A stretch of 64,000 bases of DNA from PCC-6802 sp031388585 (GTDB lineage: Bacteria > Cyanobacteriota > Cyanobacteriia > Pseudanabaenales > Pseudanabaenaceae), in the NCBI GenBank assembly GCA_031388585.1, contig JANMRU010000141.1, forward strand, positions 7,545 to 71,544, written 5' to 3'. A program made the position numbers and the translations under genes. Each line of letters opens with the position of its first letter. The stretch's first letter is position 1. This document shows, one piece after another, positions 43,444 through 52,467 of this stretch. Under the pieces are notes generated by a model. The model saw only the letters and a program-made list of their open reading frames with translations. It was not told the origin of the DNA and did no database searches.

Positions 43444-43555
43444 TGCCTGGATTCAATCCTAACAATCTTAACTGAATCCCCAGGTGCGAAACAATGTCGG
43501 GTTTACACCACATTTTTCTCTTTGCCCACACTTATCCTAAGGACGATATTCTGTT
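43444..43555 (-). promoter_or_regulatory. Degenerate cobalamin-riboswitch-like leader of the D27-like gene
   Basis: Minus-strand GGTGTAAACCCGACATTGTT followed by TCGCACCTGGGGATTCAGTTA aligns with the intact riboswitch at 42524-42690 with about 32 of 41 identical bases, and the upstream GGGCAAAGAG also matches, apart from an extra stretch of about 9 bases. The B12 box is changed (TTCGCACCTG instead of CCCGCAACTG), so ligand binding may be lost or altered. It ends about 20 bases before the D27-like start. Confidence 0.6.
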
Positions 43556-43567
43556 CAGATCCCTTGA

Positions 43568-43672
43568 TATAGCCAACACCTTATCGTTAGGACAAATTTT
43601 AATTGGGTTGAGGGGGCATTACCCCACGGGAGGGGTTCTACCCCCTAAACCCCGTCCTAACCTAACTGGCAT
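43568..43672. repeat. MITE-like hairpin repeat, family A, copy 3 (inverted and diverged)
   Basis: Starts TATAGCCAACACCTTATCG, continues TTAGGACAAATTTTAATTGG and ends CCGTCCTAACCTAACTGGC, which is the reverse complement plan of the copies at 12365 and 29399. It is less well conserved. It lies just upstream of the degenerate riboswitch. Confidence 0.75.
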
Positions 43673-43895
43673 CTGTACATGGAAATGAGATCGTCGATTG
43701 AGGATTACTCTGCGAGAAGACGCTTCGCGTCTACGATGCCCCAAAAATCGACACACTATCATCGATTAGTCCCAACATCAAAGATGTAAACCTGTCAGAA
43801 TGTTGGTAAGTTGAACCTGACCTCCAGCTGCTGAGGGTGGAGTCCTATAGCCTCCCGAACCCACCATTTTAATAGATAAAAAGAATAAGAATATA

Positions 43896-44837
43896 GTGAA
43901 AATCTCAGCCGCAGACATCAAACAAAAGGCACTAAAGCTAGGTTTTAGTCGCGTGGGGATCGCCTCAGCTACCCCCGATCCTGCAATCGCTCAAGCTAAT
44001 GACAGATTACAAGCTTGGCTGACGCAGGGCTATCACGCAGATATGGCCTGGATGCAAAATCCCAAACGCCAGGATATTATGCAGGTGATGCCGAGCGTGC
44101 GATCGCTGATTTCCTTGGCCCTCAACTACTACACTCCACATCAACATAGTGGCGATCCCCAGACTGCCAAAATTTCTCGCTATGGTTGGGGACGAGATTA
44201 TCACCGCGTCTTGGGCAAAAAGCTAAAAGCCTTGAGTATCTGGTTAGAGGCTCAAGCCAACGACGAACCAATTCAGACGCGCTTTTATGTCGATACTGGC
44301 CCGATCGCGGAAAAAACATGGGCAGAACGGGCGGGGATTGGTTGGGTCGGCAAGCACGGCAACCTGATTACCCGTGATTATGGCTCCTGGGTATTTCTGG
44401 GCGAAGTTCTCACTAATCTAGATTTGGAACCAGATTTTCCACATGCCGAACATTGCGGCACCTGTACGCGTTGCATACAGGCTTGTCCGACAGGAGCGAT
44501 CGCGCAACCATTTGTGGTTGATGCCAATCGCTGCATTGCCTACCACACGATTGAAAATAAGGCGGAGGATTTGCCAGAGGCGATCGCTACTAATCTAAAT
44601 AATTGGGTCGCGGGTTGCGATATTTGCCAGGATGTTTGCCCTTGGAATCAGCGTTTTGCCCAAGAAACCCATGTCGAAGATTTTCAGCCCTATCTGCATA
44701 ACGTTAATCCGCAGTTAAGTGACCTGGCGAAGATTTCGGAGGAAGAATGGGATCGAGCTTTTACGGGTTCGGCACTGCGGCGAATCAAGCCAGAACGTTG
44801 GAGGCGCAATGCCAGAAAAGCGAGTAATAAAGACTAA
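43896..44837 (+). CDS. queG: Epoxyqueuosine reductase
   Basis: 313 residues starting at GTG 43896. It reduces epoxyqueuosine to queuosine in tRNA, the last step of queuosine synthesis, using cobalamin and two 4Fe-4S clusters. The ferredoxin-type cysteine motifs are clear: HCGTCTRCIQACPTGAI and GCDICQDVCPWNQRF, with the middle Cys in NRCIAYHTIE. The catalytic Asp is in FYVDTGPIAEKTWAERAGIGW. The enzyme is a B12 user, which is interesting because B12-regulated genes lie just upstream on the other strand. Confidence 0.95.
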   Translation: MKISAADIKQKALKLGFSRVGIASATPDPAIAQANDRLQAWLTQGYHADMAWMQNPKRQDIMQVMPSVRSLISLALNYYTPHQHSGDPQTAKISRYGWGRDYHRVLGKKLKALSIWLEAQANDEPIQTRFYVDTGPIAEKTWAERAGIGWVGKHGNLITRDYGSWVFLGEVLTNLDLEPDFPHAEHCGTCTRCIQACPTGAIAQPFVVDANRCIAYHTIENKAEDLPEAIATNLNNWVAGCDICQDVCPWNQRFAQETHVEDFQPYLHNVNPQLSDLAKISEEEWDRAFTGSALRRIKPERWRRNARKASNKD

Positions 44838-44861
44838 AGAGGGGGATATGGTGGTGAAGAG

Positions 44862-45380
44862 ATGTCAGATAAGCAAACCTATATTCGTGAGAGCAGAGCT
44901 ATATATGATAGCGCTTGCTCAGCATATGAAAGACAGTATTTTGATTGGCAGTCAGGTGGATTTGTGCTGACACATAATGGACATAATCGCGATGATGCTT
45001 TTTCATCCGAACTATTTGTAGCAAAGGTGTTTGCACAAAGCGGCAGTAGAGTTAAGCTGCTAGAGGAGTCTGATGCCGTTCCTGGTAAGCGTCCTGATGC
45101 TGATATTAACGGCGAAATTTGGGACTTTAAAGAAATCGCGAATGCCGAGAATATTGCAGGTGCAACTCAACAGCAGATTCGGCGGGGTAAAAAGCAGGCT
45201 GATAAAGTGACTTTATATGTTACTCAGGAATACGATATTGCCGATGTTAACCTAGGTATTGCAAGTGCAATCAGGATTGATATAGCCAACCTAATCCAGA
45301 AGATCGCTTTCATAGATCGCGCTGGAAGGTTGCAAATTCTAAACAGAGAGGAACTTATGAATGGAAAACGCTTTCAATAA
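44862..45380 (+). CDS. PD-(D/E)XK nuclease toxin-like protein (CdiA C-terminal tRNase-like)
   Basis: 172 residues with a nuclease core typical of contact-dependent inhibition toxins: E50 (SSELFVAKVFAQSG), then KRPDADINGEIWDFKEI, where D79 and D88-F-K90 form the PD-(D/E)XK pattern, and a following helix with QQQIRRGKKQADKV. CdiA C-terminal tRNases have the same spacing and motif style, but this protein is free-standing, with no two-partner secretion or transport domain. It overlaps by 20 bp with a small acidic protein that could be its immunity protein. It contains no HIP1 octamer, unlike most neighbours, which suggests horizontal transfer. Confidence 0.68.
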   Translation: MSDKQTYIRESRAIYDSACSAYERQYFDWQSGGFVLTHNGHNRDDAFSSELFVAKVFAQSGSRVKLLEESDAVPGKRPDADINGEIWDFKEIANAENIAGATQQQIRRGKKQADKVTLYVTQEYDIADVNLGIASAIRIDIANLIQKIAFIDRAGRLQILNREELMNGKRFQ

Positions 45381-45600
45381 CTTTGAGTACATCATCAAAG
45401 AAGGAATCAAGAATAATATGCCTGAGATGTCTAAGATACTCATCTTAGGACAAATGCATTATGCGATGGGGCGTGGAGATTTGATAATTCGGCAAGTTGA
45501 AGAGCTTGAGGCTATGCTTGGCTACTCATTAAAGAACTACAAACGTGAGCTTGAGTATGCTCTTGCTGGTAGTAGCGAGGAGGATGACGTTGCCGCATAA
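45361..45600 (+). CDS. Small protein, possible immunity/antitoxin partner
   Basis: 79 residues, acidic and helical (IIRQVEELEAMLGYSLKNYKRELEYALAG, tail SSEEDDVAA). Its start overlaps the end of the toxin-like gene by 20 bp, which implies translational coupling. No family is recognised. Small acidic proteins in this position often block the neighbouring nuclease; the role here is inferred from position only. Confidence 0.6.
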   Translation: MENAFNNFEYIIKEGIKNNMPEMSKILILGQMHYAMGRGDLIIRQVEELEAMLGYSLKNYKRELEYALAGSSEEDDVAA

Positions 45601-45735
45601 ACGCAATAATGATCATAGGTGGCAGGAGCAAAATTGATGCACGATCGCTAATAACAACAACTAATAACTGACTACAATAGTTCAGAGTGCTTTTATCGCA
45701 CTCCTAATACCCAATCGTCTAGAAATTTGCAAATA

Positions 45736-47115
45736 ATGACCACGGTTCTGCCCCACCCACCGCTCTCAACTACCTCAAATACGCTGGATCGGCGATCGCC
45801 AAATCAGCAACTGTTGCCCCTTACAGCCAAAATCAACGAGGCCGATCGCCTGGAAATTGGTGGCTGCGATGTGGTGGAACTAGTGAAGCAGTATGGTTCA
45901 CCCCTATACGTTCTAGACGAAGTGACCCTGCGTACTGCCTGTCAGCAATATCGCGATGCCTTTAAGCACTTCTACAAGGGCACCTCACAGGTACTTTATG
46001 CCTCTAAAGCTTGGAATTGTTTGGCAATCTGCGCGATCGTGGCATCAGAGGGCTTGGGAATCGATATTGTCTCTGGCGGAGAACTATTTACGGCGATCGA
46101 AGCGGGAGTCGATCCTCGCCTGCTTTATCTACACGGCAATAATAAATCCTTAGAAGAATTGCAGTACGCGCTCGAAGTTGACTGCACGGTGGTAGCGGAT
46201 AACTGGCTGGAATTGCAAACCCTCGATCGCCTCGCCGCTGAAATGGGTAAAACACCACGCATTATGTTGCGCCTCACCCCAGGGATTGAATGCCATACCC
46301 ACGAATACATCCGCACTGGGCATCTCGATAGCAAGTTTGGCTTCGATCCTAACGATGTCGATGCTGTGCTGGAGTTTGTCGCCAAATCCCACCTCAACTG
46401 TATTGGTCTGCACGCCCACATTGGTTCGCAAATTTTCGAGTTGCAGCCCCATCAAGATATTGGTGAAGTCATGGTGCAGTGGTTTAAGCTAGCAAATACG
46501 CAGTATGGACTCAATTTGTCAGAATTAAACATCGGTGGTGGACTCGGAATCCGCTATACTGAGTCCGACGATCCACCAACGATTGAGGCATGGGCGCAAA
46601 CTGTTTGTGATGGTGTGACCGCAGCCTTTGAGAATAATGCCTTACCTCTGCCTAAACTTTTGTGCGAACCTGGGCGATCGCTAGTTGGTTCGGCTTGCGT
46701 TACGGCGTATACAATTGGCAGTAATAAGACTGTACCAGGCGTGCGTACCTACGTTTCTGTGGATGGTGGTATGTCTGATAACCCCAGACCAATCACCTAC
46801 CAAGCCCAGTATCGCGCTGCGATCGCTAATCGCATGACTGCGGCGGCCGATCAAGTTGTCACCGTTGCTGGTAAGCACTGTGAATCGGGTGATATTTTGA
46901 TCAAGGATATCTCTCTACCTCAGACCGAACCTGGTGATGTGCTTGTAGTATTGACAACAGGAGCTTATAACTACAGTATGGCTTCCAACTACAACCGTTT
47001 ACCTAAGATCGCTGCCGTGCTGGTACAAGAGCGAGAAGCTAACCTGATCCTTAAACGCGAAACCTATGTGGATCTGATTCGTCAAGATTGCTTGCCGTCA
47101 AGGTTGAAGGTTTAG
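45736..47115 (+). CDS. lysA: Diaminopimelate decarboxylase
   Basis: 459 residues from ATG 45736; a TTG three codons earlier is in frame. It makes lysine from meso-diaminopimelate with PLP. Visible: the PLP lysine in VLYASKAWNCLAICAI, the LRLTPGIECHTHEYIRTGHLDSKFG segment, HAHIGSQIFE, the glycine-rich NIGGGLGIRY, EPGRSLVGSA, and the C-terminal CESGDILIKD with the catalytic Cys, and GAYNYSMASNYNR. The N-terminal 40 residues are a variable extension. It is followed by cdaA on the same strand. Confidence 0.95.
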   Translation: MTTVLPHPPLSTTSNTLDRRSPNQQLLPLTAKINEADRLEIGGCDVVELVKQYGSPLYVLDEVTLRTACQQYRDAFKHFYKGTSQVLYASKAWNCLAICAIVASEGLGIDIVSGGELFTAIEAGVDPRLLYLHGNNKSLEELQYALEVDCTVVADNWLELQTLDRLAAEMGKTPRIMLRLTPGIECHTHEYIRTGHLDSKFGFDPNDVDAVLEFVAKSHLNCIGLHAHIGSQIFELQPHQDIGEVMVQWFKLANTQYGLNLSELNIGGGLGIRYTESDDPPTIEAWAQTVCDGVTAAFENNALPLPKLLCEPGRSLVGSACVTAYTIGSNKTVPGVRTYVSVDGGMSDNPRPITYQAQYRAAIANRMTAAADQVVTVAGKHCESGDILIKDISLPQTEPGDVLVVLTTGAYNYSMASNYNRLPKIAAVLVQEREANLILKRETYVDLIRQDCLPSRLKV

Positions 47116-47143
47116 CTAGATGAAATGAATGTGAGGGCTATGG

Positions 47144-48031
47144 ATGCAGTGGTTAATCAACATCAACTTAAATGCATTCATCTGGTGGCTAGATGTATTT
47201 TTTGTGCTGTCTCTGGTGTACCTGATGCTAGCAATGAGCAGCGATCGCCGTACTCTGTTGATGGTGCGTGGTTTTATCATCCTGCTGATCGTGAATGTGA
47301 TTAGCACCAGACTAGAGTTCAAGTTACTTAGTTTCGTCCTTGATAAGCTTCTGGTGGGGGCAGCCTTGGCAATGGCTGTGATCTTTCAGTCAGAGCTACG
47401 CCGCTTTCTCGAGCAGCTCGGACGTGGCGAGATCCTATTGCTGTTGCGCCCTGTGCGCAATCGACGTTCCCACTCAATTTCTTCGAGGATCATCGATGAA
47501 CTAATTGAAGCCGTAGTCGAGCTTTCGCAGAACCGAACAGGAGCGTTGATGATTTTAGAAACTAGCGAACCAATCGAAGAGCGCGACTTTCCGGTCCCTG
47601 GTGTGCGGATCAATGCGGAATTAACCAAGGAACTACTACAAACTATCTTTCAAACTTCAACATTGTTGCATGATGGTGCGGTATGGTTGCGAGGCGACCG
47701 CGTAATCGCAGCAGGAGTAATCTTGCCACTTTCCGATCGCGCAGCCTCCCGCGAAATTGGCACCAGACATCGCGCGGCCATGGGGATCACCGAACGAATT
47801 AATGCCTGTTTTTGCATCGTAGTCTCCGAAGAGACAGGCTCGATCGCGATCGCCGAAAATGGTATTTTAGATCGACCAATTACTAGTGCAAAGTTACGAG
47901 AAATTCTTGAAGATAAATTTGCCTCTTCGGCACCAACCACTTTAGTCGGAACAGTTCCGCGTTTTGGTTGGTTATGGAGGTTGACTGGTCTGGGGACAAT
48001 GTTTAAACGGAAATTGCCGCTAAAGAAATGA
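47144..48031 (+). CDS. cdaA: Diadenylate cyclase (CdaA/DacA family)
   Basis: 295 residues. Three N-terminal membrane helices (to about residue 80), then the DAC domain with its catalytic DGA in TLLHDGAVWLRGDRVIAAGVILPL and RHR in GTRHRAAMGITE. It makes c-di-AMP from two ATP, a signal that controls potassium, osmotic balance and wall homeostasis, and in cyanobacteria night survival. Its stop overlaps the uppS start by 4 bp (ATGA). lysA is 28 bp upstream. The combination of wall-precursor genes with c-di-AMP synthesis is a known cyanobacterial arrangement. Confidence 0.93.
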   Translation: MQWLININLNAFIWWLDVFFVLSLVYLMLAMSSDRRTLLMVRGFIILLIVNVISTRLEFKLLSFVLDKLLVGAALAMAVIFQSELRRFLEQLGRGEILLLLRPVRNRRSHSISSRIIDELIEAVVELSQNRTGALMILETSEPIEERDFPVPGVRINAELTKELLQTIFQTSTLLHDGAVWLRGDRVIAAGVILPLSDRAASREIGTRHRAAMGITERINACFCIVVSEETGSIAIAENGILDRPITSAKLREILEDKFASSAPTTLVGTVPRFGWLWRLTGLGTMFKRKLPLKK

Positions 48032-48771
48032 CTGCTAAGCTACTGCAAACTCTACCTGCCGATCTAGATCGTCAACGTCTACCCAAGCATGTAGCTGTGA
48101 TTATGGACGGTAACGGTCGCTGGGCAAAAAAGCAAGGATTACCTCGCGTTGTAGGACATCGGCAAGGTGTAGATACGCTCAAGGACTTGCTGCGTTGCTG
48201 CAAAGATTGGGGGATAGAATCACTCACTGCCTATGCTTTTTCGACTGAGAACTGGGGAAGACCCGTCGAAGAGGTGGATTTCCTGATGATTTTATTTGAG
48301 CGGATGCTTCGACAAGAGCTAGCGCAAATGCATCTAGAGGGCGTGCGGATTCGCTTTGTTGGAGATCTTGCCGCTTTACCTAAATCGTTGCAGACGGAGA
48401 TGCAGCGCTCTATGGTCGAAACGGCTGATAATCATGCAATTGAATTTACAGTTGCGATTAACTATGGCAGTCGCCATGAGATAATCAAAGTATGCCGTCA
48501 ACTGGCAGAAATGGTGGAGCACGACCACCTCAAGTCTGAAGAAATCACCGAAAAACTATTTGAAGAACATCTCTACACTTCGGGAGCCAGCGATCCAGAT
48601 CTGCTAATCCGTACAAGTGGAGAAATGCGAATTAGTAACTTCTTGCTGTGGCAAATTGCCTATTCAGAAATTTACTTTACGGATATTCTCTGGCCAGAAT
48701 TTGATCGAGTAGAATTCCATCGCGCTTTAATCGCATATCAAGAACGCGATCGCCGCTTTGGTAAGATTTAA
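48028..48771 (+). CDS. uppS: Isoprenyl (undecaprenyl diphosphate) transferase
   Basis: 247 residues. It extends farnesyl diphosphate with isopentenyl units to a long cis-polyprenyl diphosphate, the lipid carrier for peptidoglycan. Visible signatures: VIMDGNGRWAKKQGLPRVVGHRQG (catalytic Asp in MDGNGRW), YAFSTENWGRPVEEV, VAINYGSRHEI, and the C-terminal DLLIRTSGEMRISNFLLWQIAYSEIYFTDILWPEF. It overlaps cdaA by ATGA, so both are made from one message. Confidence 0.96.
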   Translation: MTAKLLQTLPADLDRQRLPKHVAVIMDGNGRWAKKQGLPRVVGHRQGVDTLKDLLRCCKDWGIESLTAYAFSTENWGRPVEEVDFLMILFERMLRQELAQMHLEGVRIRFVGDLAALPKSLQTEMQRSMVETADNHAIEFTVAINYGSRHEIIKVCRQLAEMVEHDHLKSEEITEKLFEEHLYTSGASDPDLLIRTSGEMRISNFLLWQIAYSEIYFTDILWPEFDRVEFHRALIAYQERDRRFGKI

Positions 48772-48902
48772 GAATTCCCCGAATTTAGCGAAGCGAAATC
48801 AAGGGAATGTCAAACCACTTTGAGTTAGACATGCGCTAATCTATAGCTAGGTAATGGCAGTCATTAGTCAGTCCTAGTTTTTTGCGGTATAGAGGGTTAG
48901 TT

Positions 48903-51900
48903 ATGTCTAATTTTGTCGGTCTGCACGTCCATAGCGAATATAGCTTACTGGATGGGGCAAGTCAGCTGCCAAACATGATCGACCAGGCCGTAGAGTTAGG
49001 CATGGAGGCGATCGCACTAACGGATCATGGGGTGATGTATGGGGCGATCGAGCTGATCAAAATCTGTCGCAGCAAAGGGATTAAGCCCATTGTGGGCAAT
49101 GAAATGTACGTTCTCAATGGTGATATTACGAAGCAGGAAAAAAAACGCAAGTATCACCAAATTGTCCTAGCCAAAGATACGCAGGGTTATAAAAATCTAG
49201 TCAAGCTCACCACGATTTCTCACCTGCAGGGCTACCAAGGCAAGGGCATATTTGCCCGCCCCTGCATCAACAAGGAGAATTTAGAAAAATATAAAGAAGG
49301 GTTAGTCGTGACATCGGGTTGCTTAGCGGGGGAAGTACCACAGGCCATCTTGCAAGGACATCCTGAAATCGCCCGTGAAGTCGCCGCCTGGTACAAGGAA
49401 AGATTTGGCGATGACTATTACCTCGAAATCCAAGATCATGGTTATCCTGAAGATCGGACTGTGAATGTGGAGATCGTGAGAATTGCGAGAGAGTTAGATA
49501 TCAAAATTGTCGCGACTAATGATTCCCATTTTGTCTCCTGTCACGACGTTGAAGCCCATGATGCTTTGCTTTGTATCCAAACTGGCAAACTAATTACAGA
49601 ATTAAAGCGACTGCGGTATAGTGGTGCTGAATATCTGAAATCTTTCGATGAGATGAAGTTGCTATTTCGCGATCATTTAACTGATGATGTAATTGCGGAA
49701 GCGCTTAATAACACCGTAGAAGTAGCCGCAAAGATCAAGAGTTACGACATCATGAGCGACCCGCGCGCGGCGGAATATGCAGTCCCTGCTGGCCATACAG
49801 CGGATACTTACCTAGAGAATCTCACCTGGCAAGGGCTCCTAGAAAGATTTAAAACGGAGCACCGAAGTGATATCCCTGAAAGTTACCATGAGCGGATGCA
49901 CTACGAGCTGCAAATCATGCAGCAGATGGGATTTTCTACCTATTTTCTCGTTGTCTGGGACTACATCAAATATGCTCGCGATCGCAATATTCCTGTCGGT
50001 CCTGGTCGTGGATCTGCCGCAGGTTCTCTAGTAGCCTATGCGTTGGGAATTACGAATATCGATCCCATCCATCATGGATTGCTATTCGAGCGCTTTCTCA
50101 ATCCTGAGCGCAAGTCTATGCCAGATATAGATACTGATTTCTGCATCGATCACCGCGACGAACTGATTAAATACGTCACTCAGAAGTATGGCGAAGATCG
50201 TGTCGCACAGATTGTTACGTTTAACCGCTTGACTTCTAAGGCTGTGCTAAAAGATGTAGCTAGAGTTCTGGATGTCCCCTATGGCGAAGCGGACAAAATG
50301 GCAAAGATGATCCCTGTATCTAGGGGGAAGCCTGCTAAGCTCAAGACCATGATTTCAAATGAGACTCCAGCACCAGAGTTTAAGGAGCGCTACGACAAAG
50401 ATCCTAAAGTCTTCCATTGGTTAGATATGGCAATGCGAATCGAAGGCGTTAACAAGAGTTCTGGGGTTCATGCAGCGGGTGTAGTAATTTCGCCGATGCC
50501 TTTAGATGAAATAGTCCCTTTACAACGAAATAACGATGGTGCTGTAATTACGCAATATCCTATGGAGGATCTTGAATCTTTGGGTCTATTAAAAATGGAC
50601 TTTTTGGGTTTGCGTAACCTCACAACCATTCAGCATACGGTCGATCTAATCAACGAAAGTCATAAGGATATGAATTTCGATATTAATGCAATCGCACCCG
50701 ATGCACCTACTCCTGGGAATGAAGAAACTTACAAGTTGCTAGGTAGAGGTGATTTGGAAGGAATCTTTCAGCTTGAATCATCAGGTATGAAGCAGATTGT
50801 GCGGGATCTAAAGCCATCGAATATCGATGATATTTCCTCAATTCTAGCTCTCTATCGTCCAGGGCCATTAGATGCGGGACTAATTCCCAAATTCATTAAC
50901 CGCAAACACGGGCGCGAGATCATGGATTACGCTCATCCTGACCTAGAGCCAATCTTGAAAGAAACATACTCGATTCTGGTATTCCAAGAGCAAATCATGA
51001 AAATCGCTCAAGATTTGGCTGGCTACTCTCTGGGTGAAGCCGACCTACTTCGGAGAGCCATGGGAAAAAAGAAACCAGCAGAAATGGAGAAGCAACGTGA
51101 GAAGTTTCTGGATGGCGCGGCAAGAAATGGGATTAAATCTAAAGTTGCTACTGACCTCTTCGAGCAGATGGTCTTATTTGCCGAGTATTGCTTCAATAAA
51201 TCTCATAGTGTTGCCTACGGTTACGTTACTTATCAAACTGCCTATCTCAAAGCCAACTATCCAGTTGAGTATATGGCGGCACTGTTGTCATCGGCTAGCG
51301 GCGATCAGGCCAAGGTGCAGAGATATATTGCCAGTTGCAACGGTATGGGAATCGATATCTTACCACCTGATGTTAATTCCTCTGGTGTAGATTTTACTCC
51401 CCGAGATCGCCAGATAGTATTCGGCTTAGCAGCGATTAAGAATCTTGGTGCGGGAGCGATCGATTCAATTTTGGCAGTGCGCGATCGCGAAGGAAAATTT
51501 AAAACACTTGCTGACATCTGTAGTCGCGTGGATTCCCGCGCTTTGAATAAAAAAGCTCTAGAAGCATTAATTCAAACTGGTGCGCTAGATTCCATGCAGC
51601 CCAATCGCCATCAATTAATGAGCGATCTAGAAATTACCTTAGAATGGTCATCACGCAAAGCGAAGGAACAAGCATCTGGTCAAGCTAGTCTCTTCGATCT
51701 GTTTACTGAGGATACCAGTAGCGAGAATACTTTTGATGACACACCCAGTGGCCCTAAAGTGGAGGATTACCCCTCTCAAGAAAAATTGAGACTGGAGAAA
51801 GAACTGCTAGGCTTCTATATTTCCGATCATCCCCTCAAAGTTGTCAGTAAATCAGCTAAACTAATGGCTCCAATTAATCTTAGCGAACTGGCTGACTGTC

Positions 51901-52412
51901 ATGAGAATATGACGCTCACAGCCATCGTTTTGATTTTAGATATCAAGGACATTACTACCAAAAAGGGCGATCGCATGGCAGTACTCCAGGTTGAAGACCT
52001 TACTGGCAGTTCGGAAGCGGTTGTATTCCCCAAAACCTATGAGAAGGTGCGATCGCACCTGCAAAAGGATAATCGCCTCATGGTGTGGGGGAAATTAGAT
52101 CGCCGTGACGATCGCGTGCAGTTAATTATTGAAGATATGCAACCAATTGAATCAGTGCGTATGGTTCGTGTGGAGCTGAGTCAGGAGCAGGCTATGGATA
52201 TCCAAAAACTTCATCAACTGCGGGAAGTCCTAAAAGCGCACCAGTCTGGGGAAACAGAAGGTGCAAAAGTGCCAGTGATTGCTGAATTGCCATATCATTC
52301 GCAAATGGTCCGGCTTGGGAATCAATTTTGGGTGACTGATGACTCCACTGCTGTAGCTGCACTGACTAAAGCTGGATTTAAGGCCATGCCCGATGCGATC
52401 GCTAATAGATAA
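48903..52412 (+). CDS. dnaE: DNA polymerase III alpha subunit, single uninterrupted gene
   Basis: 1169 residues from ATG 48903. The PHP domain is N-terminal (HVHSEYSLLDG). The polymerase core has VGPGRGSAAGSLVAYALGI and the catalytic PDIDTDF, then DYAHPDLEPILKETY, and the C-terminal OB-fold (DITTKKGDRMAVLQVEDLTG). In many cyanobacteria dnaE is split in two and joined by a split intein at the position just before CFNKSH. Here FAEYCFNKSHSVAYGYVTY (about 51180-51235) is continuous and has no intein. It replicates the chromosome. Confidence 0.96.
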   Translation: MSNFVGLHVHSEYSLLDGASQLPNMIDQAVELGMEAIALTDHGVMYGAIELIKICRSKGIKPIVGNEMYVLNGDITKQEKKRKYHQIVLAKDTQGYKNLVKLTTISHLQGYQGKGIFARPCINKENLEKYKEGLVVTSGCLAGEVPQAILQGHPEIAREVAAWYKERFGDDYYLEIQDHGYPEDRTVNVEIVRIARELDIKIVATNDSHFVSCHDVEAHDALLCIQTGKLITELKRLRYSGAEYLKSFDEMKLLFRDHLTDDVIAEALNNTVEVAAKIKSYDIMSDPRAAEYAVPAGHTADTYLENLTWQGLLERFKTEHRSDIPESYHERMHYELQIMQQMGFSTYFLVVWDYIKYARDRNIPVGPGRGSAAGSLVAYALGITNIDPIHHGLLFERFLNPERKSMPDIDTDFCIDHRDELIKYVTQKYGEDRVAQIVTFNRLTSKAVLKDVARVLDVPYGEADKMAKMIPVSRGKPAKLKTMISNETPAPEFKERYDKDPKVFHWLDMAMRIEGVNKSSGVHAAGVVISPMPLDEIVPLQRNNDGAVITQYPMEDLESLGLLKMDFLGLRNLTTIQHTVDLINESHKDMNFDINAIAPDAPTPGNEETYKLLGRGDLEGIFQLESSGMKQIVRDLKPSNIDDISSILALYRPGPLDAGLIPKFINRKHGREIMDYAHPDLEPILKETYSILVFQEQIMKIAQDLAGYSLGEADLLRRAMGKKKPAEMEKQREKFLDGAARNGIKSKVATDLFEQMVLFAEYCFNKSHSVAYGYVTYQTAYLKANYPVEYMAALLSSASGDQAKVQRYIASCNGMGIDILPPDVNSSGVDFTPRDRQIVFGLAAIKNLGAGAIDSILAVRDREGKFKTLADICSRVDSRALNKKALEALIQTGALDSMQPNRHQLMSDLEITLEWSSRKAKEQASGQASLFDLFTEDTSSENTFDDTPSGPKVEDYPSQEKLRLEKELLGFYISDHPLKVVSKSAKLMAPINLSELADCHENMTLTAIVLILDIKDITTKKGDRMAVLQVEDLTGSSEAVVFPKTYEKVRSHLQKDNRLMVWGKLDRRDDRVQLIIEDMQPIESVRMVRVELSQEQAMDIQKLHQLREVLKAHQSGETEGAKVPVIAELPYHSQMVRLGNQFWVTDDSTAVAALTKAGFKAMPDAIANR

Positions 52413-52467
52413 GGATGGCCAATACTCTAATTACATCAAACCAACCTACAAGCTCAACAAACTTGAG

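Noticed and set aside
43805..43830. GAACCTGACC resembling part of a TPP riboswitch upstream of queG.
   Set aside because: The other conserved TPP blocks are absent or in the wrong order.
51180..51235. Search for a split-intein remnant in dnaE.
   Set aside because: The sequence runs directly through the usual insertion site with no intein residues.
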